From Pedobacter gandavensis (GTDB taxonomy: Bacteria; Bacteroidota; Bacteroidia; Sphingobacteriales; Sphingobacteriaceae): 64,000 bases of DNA. How positions within the stretch are numbered: position 1 is the first letter of the stretch; every line of letters starts with the position of its first letter. Made by a program: the position numbers and the translations under genes. Of the stretch, positions 43,480-53,800 are shown piece after piece. Below the pieces are notes generated by a model that saw only the letters and a list, made by a program, of their open reading frames with translations, ran no database searches and was not told the origin of the DNA. The stretch is from positions 372,001-436,000 of the forward strand of contig NZ_WNXC01000001.1 of NCBI RefSeq assembly GCF_014172405.1, read 5' to 3'.

Positions 43480-44031
43480 TTAGCGCGGCCGCTCCATTAA
43501 TTCCTTTGCCAGGTTTTTAATAAACAGGTAGTTAACTGTTCCGCCAATCACGCCACCAACTACAGGTACTAACCGCCGACTAGCTTTAGCGCCTAAATTC
43601 ATCAAAATTTTCTCTGCAACTTCTTCCATGATGTTCTTACTTAAGATCAATTTGGTATCGGCCTTAACAGAGGAGGCTACAATTTTAAAGAAGTCTTCAA
43701 AACTGATTCTATATTTGCCGGTATGGTAATAGGAAATAGCCAAGGTAACCCGGAATTGCTGGGTAATGATGTTGACCATATCCACCGGAGTGCCAATCAA
43801 CATTGTTCCAACGCCACCTACTCCGGTGATTAAGCCTGAACCAGCAGCCATTAATGCACATTGATTCACGAATTTGTCGATACCTATGGTATCCACTCCT
43901 TTTTTGATATTTACCTGGTCAATCCTACTAAATATCTGTTTAAATCCCCCAGAAGCAAGACTATTAAAACCTTCCTTGACATCCTTCTTCACCTTTTTAA
44001 AGTTGATCCGCTTAAATGATGGTAGATTCAT
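43480..44031 (-). CDS. EcsC-family protein
   Basis: 183 aa. It carries EcsC features: glycine-rich hydrophobic segments ALMAAGSGLITGVGGVGTMLIGTPVDMVNIITQQFRVTLAIS (residues ~58-98) and a second glycine-rich region near the C-terminus (LVPVVGGVIGGTVNYLFI). EcsC is a family of unknown biochemical role, named from an operon with an ABC transporter in Bacillus. Transcribed convergently with the MocR gene; 25 bp separate the two stops. Confidence 0.82.
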   Translation of the reverse strand: MNLPSFKRINFKKVKKDVKEGFNSLASGGFKQIFSRIDQVNIKKGVDTIGIDKFVNQCALMAAGSGLITGVGGVGTMLIGTPVDMVNIITQQFRVTLAISYYHTGKYRISFEDFFKIVASSVKADTKLILSKNIMEEVAEKILMNLGAKASRRLVPVVGGVIGGTVNYLFIKNLAKELMERPR

Positions 44032-44099
44032 AATTTGTGATTTTTACAAAACACAGTACCACTTTCATGCCAGAGCTTTGATTGGATATCATTCTACGC

Positions 44100-44948
44100 T
44101 TATTTTCGATACAAGGGAGATCTTTTTAGCAAATATTCCAATGGACTATTGTAAGCTCCATCGGTGTTGGTTAGGAAGGCCTTGTGCGTTTGATTATAAA
44201 TACTCGCATTGTTGTCCATGTAAATGTGCAGGCTAACACTCACTTCATACCTTTGTACCGAATTAACGTAATTGGTGTTCGCATTAGAAACTCCTTTTAC
44301 TTTCTCCTCAGCATCTCTTTTTACCTTAGTATTGGAGCTTCCGGTAGCGGTACTGGTTTGGTAACCTTTATTCTGAATAACCGTACCATCAATCACATAT
44401 TCTACGCCAAGGATATCACAAATGTCCTTCATGGTAAATCCCATCATTTTCTCTTTGGTAACACCCGCCTGAGTTAATTTAGCATTGGTGGTTCTAGGAT
44501 CAAGGATGGTGTATCCTGCAGCATGTTTAGACAAGAATTCATAAGTATCTTCCTGTGCTTTATAACCGATTTGCTCAGCTCCTGGCTGGTTGTCCAGCAG
44601 ATAGGTAAAGGGTAAAATGGCAATTTTATTATGGTGGTCAACTGGTGTGGCCGACATGCTGACCGGGTCTTTTTGCCGATCAACAGCAGGGAGGGACGCT
44701 TGTCCGAAAACCTCAACTCTGCCGCTGGAATGAATGATTTTGGCGATTTCAGATTTCTTGATCGTGTATTCTACGGTTTCACCGGGGTATATGAAGCTGA
44801 CTTCATTTTCGTTAATTTTAGTCAGCCTACCCTTCAATTCTTCTCCGTTGGTTTTTTGAATGATATCTTGTTTTACAACAGGACGGTTTTGCGCGAAGGT
44901 GTTTAGGGTTAATATTGTCGCAAAGACAAGTAGGAGAATTTTTCTCAT
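44100..44948 (-). CDS. Secreted CsgG/TolB-N-like protein
   Basis: Start placed at 44948, giving signal peptide MRKILLLVFATILTLNTFAQ; nine extra codons upstream would precede it. 282 aa. Residues ~25-90 hold a small beta-rich domain (ELKGRLTKINENEVSFIYPGETVEYTIKKSEIAKII) common at the N-terminus of Bacteroidota secreted proteins. Residues ~110-260 resemble the CsgG/TolB-N fold (KIAILPFTYL, GYTILDPRTTNAKLTQAGV, DICDILGVEYVIDGTVIQ). It may be a periplasmic stress or assembly factor. Divergent from the MscS-type channel gene, with a 108-bp intergenic region. Confidence 0.7.
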   Translation of the reverse strand: MRKILLLVFATILTLNTFAQNRPVVKQDIIQKTNGEELKGRLTKINENEVSFIYPGETVEYTIKKSEIAKIIHSSGRVEVFGQASLPAVDRQKDPVSMSATPVDHHNKIAILPFTYLLDNQPGAEQIGYKAQEDTYEFLSKHAAGYTILDPRTTNAKLTQAGVTKEKMMGFTMKDICDILGVEYVIDGTVIQNKGYQTSTATGSSNTKVKRDAEEKVKGVSNANTNYVNSVQRYEVSVSLHIYMDNNASIYNQTHKAFLTNTDGAYNSPLEYLLKRSPLYRK

Positions 44949-45056
44949 TTTAATCTGTGTTTTTTTATACAACAAATACAGCGCTTTTTTGCTTTGCCTT
45001 TTTGAAGAAAAATAAATGCTGCATTTTCCGTATTATTGAAGTTTAAACAAGAGTAG

Positions 45057-47534
45057 ATGGTCGTTTTTAGAAAAATTAGTGTTTTGTTTCTGTTTTTTGC
45101 GTGTGTATCTAGCCTGTTGTCTTTAAATGCGCAGACAAAAGATTCACTGAAAAAGGGCAATAGAACGGATAGTGCAAAACTCGACTTTGTAGGCAAAATG
45201 CAGGCTTTTGCAAAAGTGTCTGCAAAGAGGAGTGCCGATGATTTTGCTGCTGATAAGGCCACAACTGCTCAGATTAAAACTTTTGAAGAGATCAGGAGAA
45301 CGATGCAAAAAGCAAAGATCTATCTGAAAACCAATCTGGATACCACTGGTACAAAGACTGACCTGATTGCGATTGACAAAGATTTTACCATTGCCGGTGA
45401 TGGGGTTTTTACCAACAAAGGTAAAGCTCAAACTTTTCGGAACTTAACCGCTACAGCTAAAATATTATCAGAGCTGCTCAATAAAGCCAATACCAGAAAA
45501 GCGAAATTAGAAGTTCGTCAGCAGGATATCAACACTTTACGCTACCAGCTGGATTCTCTATTGAGTGTGCCAGCCTTGTTTAAGTTTCCAGGGGATTCTA
45601 CCACACTCATGAAATACCTTCAAAAAATAGAAGTCATTGCCTATGAAACAGGTCCTGTGGATACCACCTTAAACATCGCAAGTAACAACATTCAAAGTCT
45701 CCTGAATCAGGTCAATATGACTGTTTTTAAACTTCAAGGTAGTTTAGAAGAGATTGACGCTTATCAGAAAGATATGGTGGATCATACCTTCAAAAGGGAG
45801 TTTCCAAACATCTGGCATCCTCAGAACTTTAATCGTCCACTGATAGAGATTCTCGATTTTTCGAAAACAAAAGGACTGTTGGCTTTCAGCTTTTACGTTG
45901 AAAATAATGCAGGTAAAATGATCTTATTGGTGTTGCTCTGCATCACTTCCTTCGTCTATTTGAGATCTCTTAAAAATATTTATGTTAAGGGTAATCTCCT
46001 AAAATCTGATTTTGAGGGGCAATTGGTATTGAGGTATCCTTTGCTTTCCGCCATATTGATTGTGGTCACTCTATTTCAGTTCATTTTTCCTGCACCTCCC
46101 TTTATTTTAAACTTTATTTTTTGGACGGTTTCCTGCATTTGTTTAACGGTCATTTTCAAGGGATTTGTAAGCGCCTTTTGGATGCGTGTATGGTTGTTTA
46201 TGGTGTTGTTTTTTCTATTTGCCGCAGGAGATAATCTGATCTTACAAGCTTCTGCTGCGGAGCGTTGGTTTATGTTGATCACTTCGATCCTTGCGGTATT
46301 AGTAGGGGCCTTAACCTTAATCAAAGGAAATCAGGAGGAGTTAAAGGAAAAATGGATCAGCTGGTCAATCGCTTTCATGGTGTTCCTGGAGTTTGCCGCG
46401 GTCATCGCCAATGTTTTCGGGCGTTATAACCTGTCAAAAACACTATTCATTAGTGGATTTCTCAATGTCGTGATTGCAATTCTCTTTCTATGGACGCTGA
46501 GGTTGATTAATGAGGGGTTATTGATGGCTTTTAATGTGTATTCTGCTCAGGATAGAAAGTTGTTTTACCTGAATCCGGAAAGGGTAGGCAAAAAGGCTCC
46601 GCTATTGTTTTATGTGTTGTTGATCATCGGCTGGCTGGTGCTATTAGGACGTAATTTCCCTTCCTTTGATTACCTTTCAAAACCGTTGTTAACTTTTTTT
46701 AGCGAGGATCGCACACTCGGTAATTATACTTTCAGTATTAATAATATGCTCCTTTTTGTGGGTATTATGGGGAGTTCTGTCCTGATTTCTAAGATCGTTT
46801 CCTTTTTTGTTGCAGATAGGCAGGTTTCCACGGGAAAGGATAAGAACGAGCGACAAGGGATTGGAAGTTGGTTGCTGTTGGTCCGTATTGCGATCCTTTG
46901 TGTGGGGTTATTTTTAGCAGTTGCTGCGGCAGGTATACCGGTAGATCGGATTACCATCGTCCTGGGAGCTTTAGGTGTAGGTATCGGTTTTGGTTTGCAG
47001 ACCTTAGTGAACAACCTGGTGAGCGGATTGATTATTGCCTTTGAAAAACCCGTTAATGTAGGGGATATCGTAGACATCGCCGGCCAAGGGGGTACAATGA
47101 AGTCCATTGGCTTTAGAAGTAGTGTGATTTCCAATTGGGATGGCGCAGATGTAGTTGTGCCGAATGGTGATATTTTAAATGCGCATCTGATCAATTGGTC
47201 CCTTGCTGGAAACCGGAAACGGGTATCCATCATGATCGGTATTGCTTACGACTCAGATCTTGAAAAATGCAGACAATTACTAACCGATATCCTAAACAAG
47301 GATCAACGCATTGGTAAAAATCCAGCTCCGATTGTTCAATTTGAACAGTTTGGAGATAGCGCTATTGACCTTAAAATCTATTTCTGGACAAAACATATTG
47401 GAGAAGCATATGCCACAAGAAGTGACCTTATTATAGCAATTACAGCGGCCTTCAAGGAGCATAAAATCAATATTCCTTTTCCACAACAAGAAGTGTATAT
47501 CCGTAATCTGGCTGATCAGTCAAATCCTGTGTAG
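45057..47534 (+). CDS. Large mechanosensitive channel of the MscS/MscK family
   Basis: 825 aa, signal peptide (SVLFLFFACVSSLLSLNAQ), then ~230 residues of helical periplasmic region. Around ten membrane helices follow from about residue 275, with the C-terminal pore helix and MscS domain ITIVLGALGVGIGFGLQTLVNNLVSGLIIAFEKPVNVGDIVDI (about residues 640-683), then GTMKSIGFRSSVISNWDGADVVVPNGDIL and the cytoplasmic cage. It resembles MscK/YbiO-type proteins with an extra periplasmic and membrane N-terminus. It releases solutes on hypo-osmotic shock. Confidence 0.93.
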   Translation: MVVFRKISVLFLFFACVSSLLSLNAQTKDSLKKGNRTDSAKLDFVGKMQAFAKVSAKRSADDFAADKATTAQIKTFEEIRRTMQKAKIYLKTNLDTTGTKTDLIAIDKDFTIAGDGVFTNKGKAQTFRNLTATAKILSELLNKANTRKAKLEVRQQDINTLRYQLDSLLSVPALFKFPGDSTTLMKYLQKIEVIAYETGPVDTTLNIASNNIQSLLNQVNMTVFKLQGSLEEIDAYQKDMVDHTFKREFPNIWHPQNFNRPLIEILDFSKTKGLLAFSFYVENNAGKMILLVLLCITSFVYLRSLKNIYVKGNLLKSDFEGQLVLRYPLLSAILIVVTLFQFIFPAPPFILNFIFWTVSCICLTVIFKGFVSAFWMRVWLFMVLFFLFAAGDNLILQASAAERWFMLITSILAVLVGALTLIKGNQEELKEKWISWSIAFMVFLEFAAVIANVFGRYNLSKTLFISGFLNVVIAILFLWTLRLINEGLLMAFNVYSAQDRKLFYLNPERVGKKAPLLFYVLLIIGWLVLLGRNFPSFDYLSKPLLTFFSEDRTLGNYTFSINNMLLFVGIMGSSVLISKIVSFFVADRQVSTGKDKNERQGIGSWLLLVRIAILCVGLFLAVAAAGIPVDRITIVLGALGVGIGFGLQTLVNNLVSGLIIAFEKPVNVGDIVDIAGQGGTMKSIGFRSSVISNWDGADVVVPNGDILNAHLINWSLAGNRKRVSIMIGIAYDSDLEKCRQLLTDILNKDQRIGKNPAPIVQFEQFGDSAIDLKIYFWTKHIGEAYATRSDLIIAITAAFKEHKINIPFPQQEVYIRNLADQSNPV

Positions 47535-47561
47535 GAGGTTTTGTGTGCTATCTAAAGAAAA

Positions 47562-47594
47562 TCCAGGGATGATCTTATTGAGCAGCCCTGGATT
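47562..47594. terminator. Hairpin between convergent genes
   Basis: ATCCAGGG (47562-47569) pairs with CCCTGGAT (47587-47594) across a 17-nt loop, between the MscS-like gene and the minus-strand lipoprotein gene. Neither side has a strong T run. Confidence 0.45.
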
Positions 47595-47602
47595 GTGAAG
47601 GT

Positions 47603-48217
47603 TTACCAATCGAAAGATTCATCCGTAGGATTTAAACCCTTCACTAGGTCCTGTTTAGCATCCACAGGATGAACTGCTTGTGTACTCGGATTTGAAGGGT
47701 AGTTTTTGCCATTGAATTTCATCAGGTGGTCTTTACCATTACTAGGAAGAATTAAATCTTTCCAGCCTTTACTCGTGGTGTTGCCAACCATAATAGGGTA
47801 GTCTACAACTGTAAATTTATTGATCAATTCTCCTTCGGGGCTAAGTAGAAGTAGGGTGCAGCCTCCAGATCCGCAGAAATAGGAGCCTGTTAAGCCCACA
47901 AATATTTCCTTTTTAGGATCTTCATTGAGGTTGTATTCAAATAGCTTAAATTTTCTGCTTTGCGCGTCAATCAGGTTTTTAGCCAGATCATCCTTGAACA
48001 TGGTACTTAATTTAAGCTTGACCAGTTCAACTGTTTTAAGGTCAGTTTTATGTTCTTTTGTGGCCGTGGTATCATTAGTACTTTCAGCAGATTGTTGCAT
48101 TTTAACTGTGCTGTCACTGTTATTTTTGTCAGCACTTAATTTTTTGTCGGAGGAATTGCAGCTAAGTAGTAGCATCCCACTTAGGAGGCCAACAACTGGA
48201 AATTGTAGTTTCATCAT
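47603..48217 (-). CDS. Lipoprotein of unknown function
   Basis: 204 aa, lipoprotein signal ending GMLLLSC (Cys20), then a Ser/Asp/Lys/Thr-rich spacer to about residue 60. The folded part contains NEDPKKEIFVGLTGSYFCGSGGCTLLLLSPEGELINKFTVVDYPI with a Cys pair, followed by GWKDLILPSNGKDHLMKFNGKNYPSNPS. This pattern of predicted beta strands occurs in other uncharacterised lipoproteins with a Cys-Gly-Ser-Gly-Gly-Cys loop. Function unknown. Both ATG codons at 48214 and 48217 could start it. Confidence 0.78.
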   Translation of the reverse strand: MMKLQFPVVGLLSGMLLLSCNSSDKKLSADKNNSDSTVKMQQSAESTNDTTATKEHKTDLKTVELVKLKLSTMFKDDLAKNLIDAQSRKFKLFEYNLNEDPKKEIFVGLTGSYFCGSGGCTLLLLSPEGELINKFTVVDYPIMVGNTTSKGWKDLILPSNGKDHLMKFNGKNYPSNPSTQAVHPVDAKQDLVKGLNPTDESFDW

Positions 48218-48318
48218 GTCGTGTTTTTAATAGGAGTATAAATATACTGCTTTTGTGTGGACAGGAATTGCATTTGGTTTTTTTTGTAAAAATTAAAATA
48301 CATAAGTGTGTGCCGACC

Positions 48319-48326
48319 TATATTTG
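48319..48326 (+). promoter_or_regulatory. Possible -7 element of the GH110 promoter
   Basis: TATATTTG matches the Bacteroidota TAnnTTTG -7 consensus, 74 bp before the GH110 ATG. No clear -33 TTG is found at the expected distance, and no AraC-type repeat is present at the position used in the second PUL. Confidence 0.35.
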
Positions 48327-48399
48327 GCTCTATACTTAGGAGGGGCATAGGAACCACATTTATGCTTCAATAACGAAACAAATACCAAATAATACCCTT

Positions 48400-50211
48400 A
48401 TGAAACCTAGACTACTGATTTTATTACTTTTCTGCTGTAAACTGTCTTTCGCTCAAGATATTGATGTGAGGAAATTTGGTGTTGAACCCAATACGTTTGC
48501 GGATGCTACTGCCGGGCTTGCGAAAGCAATTGAAGCCTGTCGGGACCAACCAAATTCAAGAGTTATTTTCCCTAAAGGCAGGTATGATTTCTGGCCAGAC
48601 CAGGCTTTGGAGAATACTTATTACATCAGTAATACTTCCACAGTAGAGGAATATGCTTCCAAAAAAATTAAGGCGGGCTTATTACTGAAGCAGTTGAAAA
48701 ATATAACCATAGAGGGGAATAATTCCAATTTTGTATTTCATGGGAAAATGGCCACCTGGATTCTGGACAATTGCGAGAACATTCGCATTCAAAATCTGAG
48801 TTTTGATTATGAACGTCCGGGAATGTCAGAGCTGAAGATAAAGGAAGTCAATCCGGCTTTTGTGCTCGCAGAAATACATCCGGATTCTAAATTCGACATT
48901 ATCAATGGAACCTTACAATGGTACGGTGAAAAATGGATCACTAAGAATTTTCATGCGGTACTGTTGAATCCGGAAACTGGTGTCAACACTTACAGTTCCT
49001 GGGATCCTTTCTTGAAAAGCACTGCACATGTTGTTGCTCCCTTACTGGTTAAATTTGAAGGAGATTTTTCGAAGTTCAAGGCAAAACCGGGAGAAGTGCT
49101 CACTGTACGTGATCGTTACCGCGACTATGTGGGGGCTTTTAACAATCGATCTAAAAATATCTCCTTGCAAAATGTACACATGAATTTCATGCATGGTCTG
49201 GGAATTATCTCCCAGTTTTCTGAAAACCTCCATTACGATAGCGTTTATGTGGAACCTAAAAAAGGCAGCGGGAGATTGATTGCATCCTCCGCGGATGGAA
49301 TGCATTTCTCTGGTTGTAAAGGACAGATTACGGTTGAGAACTGCAGGTTCAGTGGCCTGCATGATGATGCCATAAATGTACATGGTACCCATTTGAAAGT
49401 GATGGAAATTGTAGCTGGAAATCAATTGCGGCTGCGGTTTATGCATGGCCAGACTTATGGCTTCGAAGCTTTTGTAAAGGGAGATACCGTTGGCTTACTT
49501 CGCGCTAAATCCTTACAGATATTCGAAAATAATGTGGTCAAAAGCGTCAAGCTGATCAATGAAAAGGAAATCCTGATCACCTTAACTTCTGAAGTTTCCG
49601 GACTGCTTAAAACAGGTGATTTTGTCGAAAATATAACCTGGACTCCCTCCTTGACGGTAAGAAATTCCAGGTTTGCAGCTTCAAATGCGCGGGGAATATT
49701 GGTGACTACCCGCAGGAAAGTGCTGATAGAAAATAACAATTTCTTCCGCCTGGGGATGCACGCCATTCTAATTGAAAATGATGCTATGGGGTGGTTCGAA
49801 TCCGGGCCGGTAACAGATGTGACCATCAGAAATAATGAGTTTACAGACTGTGCTTATAACAGTTATCCAAACAATTATGTCATCAACATCTTTCCTCAAA
49901 ATGCGGAACTTGTTCCAAATTACTGGGTGCATAAAAACATTCGTATCCTGAACAATACTTTTAAGGTATATGATGATCCGATACTTGCCGCCAGAAGTAC
50001 CAACGGTCTAATATTCCAAGGCAATAAAATCATACAAACCAATTTCATGAAAAGGGGAGATAAACGACCAGCGATCTTGTTAACTGCCGATACAAAAGTG
50101 ATCATTAAAGACAATTCCTTTGGATCGGAGAAATTCCCATTGGTAGAATTAAGGAATATGAAGAAATCGGATATTCGAGCTGATCTGCCTTTTGTGCTTA
50201 AAGAAAAATAA
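48400..50211 (+). CDS. GH110 alpha-1,3-galactosidase (GlaA/GlaB-like)
   Basis: 603 aa with signal peptide MKPRLLILLLFCCKLSFAQ. Right-handed beta-helix enzyme of family GH110: DIDVRKFGVEPNTFADATAG at the start, NSRVIFPKGRYDFWPD, NIRIQNLSFDYERPGMSE, DGMHFSGCKGQITVENCRFSG and the conserved H321-D322-D323 (LHDDAINVHGTH) followed by RFMHGQTYGFEAF. GH110 enzymes remove terminal alpha-1,3-linked galactose (blood group B or linear B-type epitopes, also algal galactans) by inversion. The gene stands alone, with no SusC/SusD nearby, and is closed by a strong terminator. I cannot decide between branched and linear specificity. Confidence 0.93.
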   Translation: MKPRLLILLLFCCKLSFAQDIDVRKFGVEPNTFADATAGLAKAIEACRDQPNSRVIFPKGRYDFWPDQALENTYYISNTSTVEEYASKKIKAGLLLKQLKNITIEGNNSNFVFHGKMATWILDNCENIRIQNLSFDYERPGMSELKIKEVNPAFVLAEIHPDSKFDIINGTLQWYGEKWITKNFHAVLLNPETGVNTYSSWDPFLKSTAHVVAPLLVKFEGDFSKFKAKPGEVLTVRDRYRDYVGAFNNRSKNISLQNVHMNFMHGLGIISQFSENLHYDSVYVEPKKGSGRLIASSADGMHFSGCKGQITVENCRFSGLHDDAINVHGTHLKVMEIVAGNQLRLRFMHGQTYGFEAFVKGDTVGLLRAKSLQIFENNVVKSVKLINEKEILITLTSEVSGLLKTGDFVENITWTPSLTVRNSRFAASNARGILVTTRRKVLIENNNFFRLGMHAILIENDAMGWFESGPVTDVTIRNNEFTDCAYNSYPNNYVINIFPQNAELVPNYWVHKNIRILNNTFKVYDDPILAARSTNGLIFQGNKIIQTNFMKRGDKRPAILLTADTKVIIKDNSFGSEKFPLVELRNMKKSDIRADLPFVLKEK

Positions 50212-50220
50212 ATGATAAGC

Positions 50221-50263
50221 CCTCAGCCATCAGTTAAAGCCAACTGATGGCTGAGGTTTTTTT
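50221..50263 (+). terminator. Rho-independent terminator after GH110
   Basis: CCTCAGCCATCAGTT (50221-50235) and AACTGATGGCTGAGG (50242-50256) form a perfect 15-bp stem with a 6-nt loop, followed by seven T. A spurious in-frame ATG at 50247 lies inside it. Confidence 0.95.
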
Positions 50264-50342
50264 AAGAATCGTAACTAAATTTAATATAAAAGTTACGGTC
50301 TTTTCCTTTTTTTGGAGCAAAGAAACCAATACATTTGGGGAG

Positions 50343-50723
50343 TTGAAGAAGCACGTTTCCATATTTATAACTTTAATCCTCCTCATTTTTTCTACCGGAT
50401 TGCAGGAATTAATTAAACTGCCCTTACTTTTTCAACACTATTTTGAGCACAAGGCTATAAATGAGGATATTACCTTCTCTACGTTTATTTTTGACCATTA
50501 TAATTCTATTCCGCATACTGACAATGACCAGGAGCGCGATAACCAATTGCCCTTTAAGTCGATCGATCAAAACTTCGTTTTAACAAGTTCAGCGACTCCA
50601 CCATTCCATAAATACCTCATCAAAACTTTCAGTGCCATCATACGGAATCGTCCGGTCATTTATAATGATGATCATGTTCCATTTGCCTACCTGGATACCA
50701 TTTGGCAGCCGCCAAAAGTATGA
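50343..50723 (+). CDS. Small membrane-associated protein at the head of the metal-efflux operon
   Basis: The long open frame starts with an ATG at 50247 that lies inside the GH110 terminator, so a later start is likely. TTG at 50343 (preceded by GGGGAG) gives about 126 aa, although the exact start is uncertain. One hydrophobic helix (SIFITLILLIFSTGLQELIKLPLLFQHYFEH) is followed by a soluble tail with HTDNDQERDNQLPFK and a C-terminal DHVPFAYLDTIWQPPK. Proteins with this IWQPPK ending occur just upstream of cusA in other Bacteroidota. The acidic and His-rich middle could bind metal. It lies 79 bp before the RND gene. Confidence 0.6.
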   Translation: MKKHVSIFITLILLIFSTGLQELIKLPLLFQHYFEHKAINEDITFSTFIFDHYNSIPHTDNDQERDNQLPFKSIDQNFVLTSSATPPFHKYLIKTFSAIIRNRPVIYNDDHVPFAYLDTIWQPPKV

Positions 50724-50802
50724 TTTATGCTACTAATCCAAGGGGATAATTCCTTGGCTTAGCTTTTATTGTTAGAAGAATAAATCATAATACAATTTTT
50801 TT

Positions 50803-53800
50803 ATGTTGAATAAAATCATTGGGTTTTCTGTAAAGAATAAACTCATAGTGGCGCTATTTACAATTGCGCTGATCATTTATGGTGCTTTTGAATTGACAAA
50901 GCTGCCCGTAGATGCGGTACCTGACATCACTAATAATCAAGTACAAATCATCACCTCTGCACCTTCTTATGGGGCAACAGATATCGAAAGACTGGTGACT
51001 TTCCCTGTAGAACAGGCAAGTAGTAATATCGCAGGAATTAAGGAAATCCGGAGCTATAGCAGGTTTGGTCTATCCTTGGTGACGCTCGTTTTTAATGACG
51101 ATGTAGATGTTTATTGGGCCAGACAGCAAGTTTCAGAGCGATTGTTGACGGTACAGGCCAGTATTCCAGATGGAATTGGGAAACCTGAAATGGGGCCTAT
51201 TTCTACAGGTCTCGGTGAGATTTACCAATATGTATTGAAACCGAAAAAAGGCTACGAAAACAAATACGACATTACAGAATTGCGAACCCTCCAGGATTGG
51301 GTGGTCCGGCGCCAACTTTTAGGCGTAAAAGGCGTGGCTGAGGTGAGTAGTTTTGGTGGTAAGCTCAAGCAATATGAGGTGGCCATTAATCCCAATAAGT
51401 TACAATCCCATGGAATCACTATTGCCGATGTGTTTAATGCCTTGGAAAGCAACAACCAAAATACTGGCGGTTCCTATATAGAAAAGCAATCTTCTGTAAG
51501 CTACATCCGAAGTGAAGGATTGATTGAAAATAAAGACGACATCGAAAATGTAGTCATCAAAAACAAGAATAACAATGTGCCTTTGCTCATCCGCGATGTT
51601 GCAGAAGTAAAGATTGGTTCAGCAACCAGATATGGTGCCTTAATTTACAATGATGAAGGGGAAGTTTCCGGCGGAATTGTTATGATGTTAAAAGGTGCCA
51701 ATAGTAATGTGGTGATTGAAAGTATCAAATCCAAGATTGCCGAAATTCAAAAAACTTTGCCGGAAGGGGTCGTTGTAGAGCCATTCCTGGATCGTACAGA
51801 TATGGTGAGCAATGCGATAGACACCGTGAAAACTAACCTGATGGAAGGGGCATTGATTGTTATTTTCGTATTGGTTTTGTTTTTAGGGAACGTCCGGGCA
51901 GGTTTGCTTGTGGCTTCTGTGATTCCACTGTCCATGCTGTTTGCCATCATCATGATGAATTTATTTGGCGTAAGTGGAAACCTGATGAGCCTTGGCGCCC
52001 TGGATTTTGGATTGATTGTGGACGGTGCGGTGATTATCGTAGAGGCGGTCATGCATCAGCTCACACACAGCAAGAAATTCGCCGGACTACATACGCTGTC
52101 ACAGCAGGAAATGGATAAAGAAGTGAAAAGTGCTTCTTCAAAAATGATGAATAGTGCCGTATTCGGACAGATCATTATTCTGATCGTTTACCTGCCGATT
52201 TTCAGTTTGCAGGGGATTGAAGGGAAGATGTTTAAGCCGATGGCACAAACGGTGGCTTTTGCACTTTTGGGTGCCTTTATCTTATCGTTAACCTATATAC
52301 CGATGATGAGCACGGTATTTTTAAGCAAAAAGATAAGCGATAAAAAGAATTTCTCGGATCGCCTGATGGCAAAAATAGAAGCCGGTTATAGCAAGATCTT
52401 AAATCGTGCATTGGGCATTCCAAAACTCATTCTGACCGTAGTGGTGACCATGTTTGTCTTTGCTGTGTTTTTATTGACGCGATTGGGTGGGGAGTTTATT
52501 CCCTCTATCGAAGAAGGTGATTATGCGGTGGAAACGAGGGTGCTTTCGGGAAGTAGTCTGAACACCACAATAGAAAACGTACAAAAGGTTTCTGCGATTT
52601 TGAAATCCAGGTTCCCGGAAGTAAAAAATATCGTGACTAAAATCGGGAGTTCGGAGGTGCCAACCGAGCCATTGCCAATGGATATGGGCGATATGATCAT
52701 CAACCTTAAAAAGAAAAGTGAATGGACATCTGCCAGTTCTTTTGATGAGTTATCTGAAAAGATGAGCAAAGCAGCGGCTGAAGTTCCTGGGGTAACCACC
52801 AGTTTTCAGTTTCCTGTACAGATGCGATTTAATGAGCTGATGACCGGGGCAAGGCAGGATGTCGTTTGTAAGATTTATGGTGAAAACCTGGATACTTTGA
52901 GTGTCTATGCCAAGAAGTTAGGCAATGTGGTACGAACTGTGGAAGGGACAACGGAGCATTATGTGGAGCAGATCAGTGGCACACCCCAAATAGTAATTAA
53001 GTACAACAGAGCTGCTATTGCGCAATATGGATTGAACATTTCTGAAGTCAACAGGAATATCAATGCAGCCTTTGCGGGCCAGAGTACCGGGCTGGTTTTT
53101 GAAGGAGAAAAACGATTTGAATTGGTGGTTAGACTAGATAATGACAATAGAAAAGACTTGTCAGATGTACAGCAATTATTGATTCCAACACCTGCAGGTA
53201 ACCAGATTCCATTGAGCCAGGTGGCCACAGTGGAACTGGTAGATAGCCCAAGCCAAATTCAACGGGAAAACACTCAAAGAAGGGTGTTGGTAGGCTTTAA
53301 TGTGAACGGTAGAGATGTGGAAAGCATCGTAAATGAGTTGCAGGAAAAGGTGGATAAAGAGATCAAATTGCCGGTAGGCTATACTGTGGCTTATGGTGGA
53401 TCTTTTGAAAATCTGAATGAAGCTAAATCGCGATTGTCAGTCGCTGTTCCGGTATCGCTGATTCTCATTTTCCTGTTGTTGTATTTTGCATTTGACTCTA
53501 TAAAATATGGACTGTTAATTTATACCGCCATCCCATTGTCGGCAATTGGAGGGATCTTCCTGCTGGCGATTCGCGGGATGACGTTTAGCATCAGCGCAGG
53601 AGTCGGGTTTATCGCTTTATTTGGAATCGCCGTGCTGAATGGGATTGTATTGGTTGCAGAGTTCAACCGCATTAAAAAAACAGGAGAAACGGATATGAAA
53701 AATGTAGTGATGCAGGGGACAAACACGAGGTTAAGACCGGTACTGATGACTGCTTTTGTAGCTTCCTTGGGCTTTTTGCCAATGGCATTGAGTAATGGTG

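Noticed and set aside
50247..50342. Start of the small metal-operon protein at the ATG at 50247
   Set aside because: This ATG is inside the perfect terminator stem of the GH110 gene, so translation from it is unlikely.
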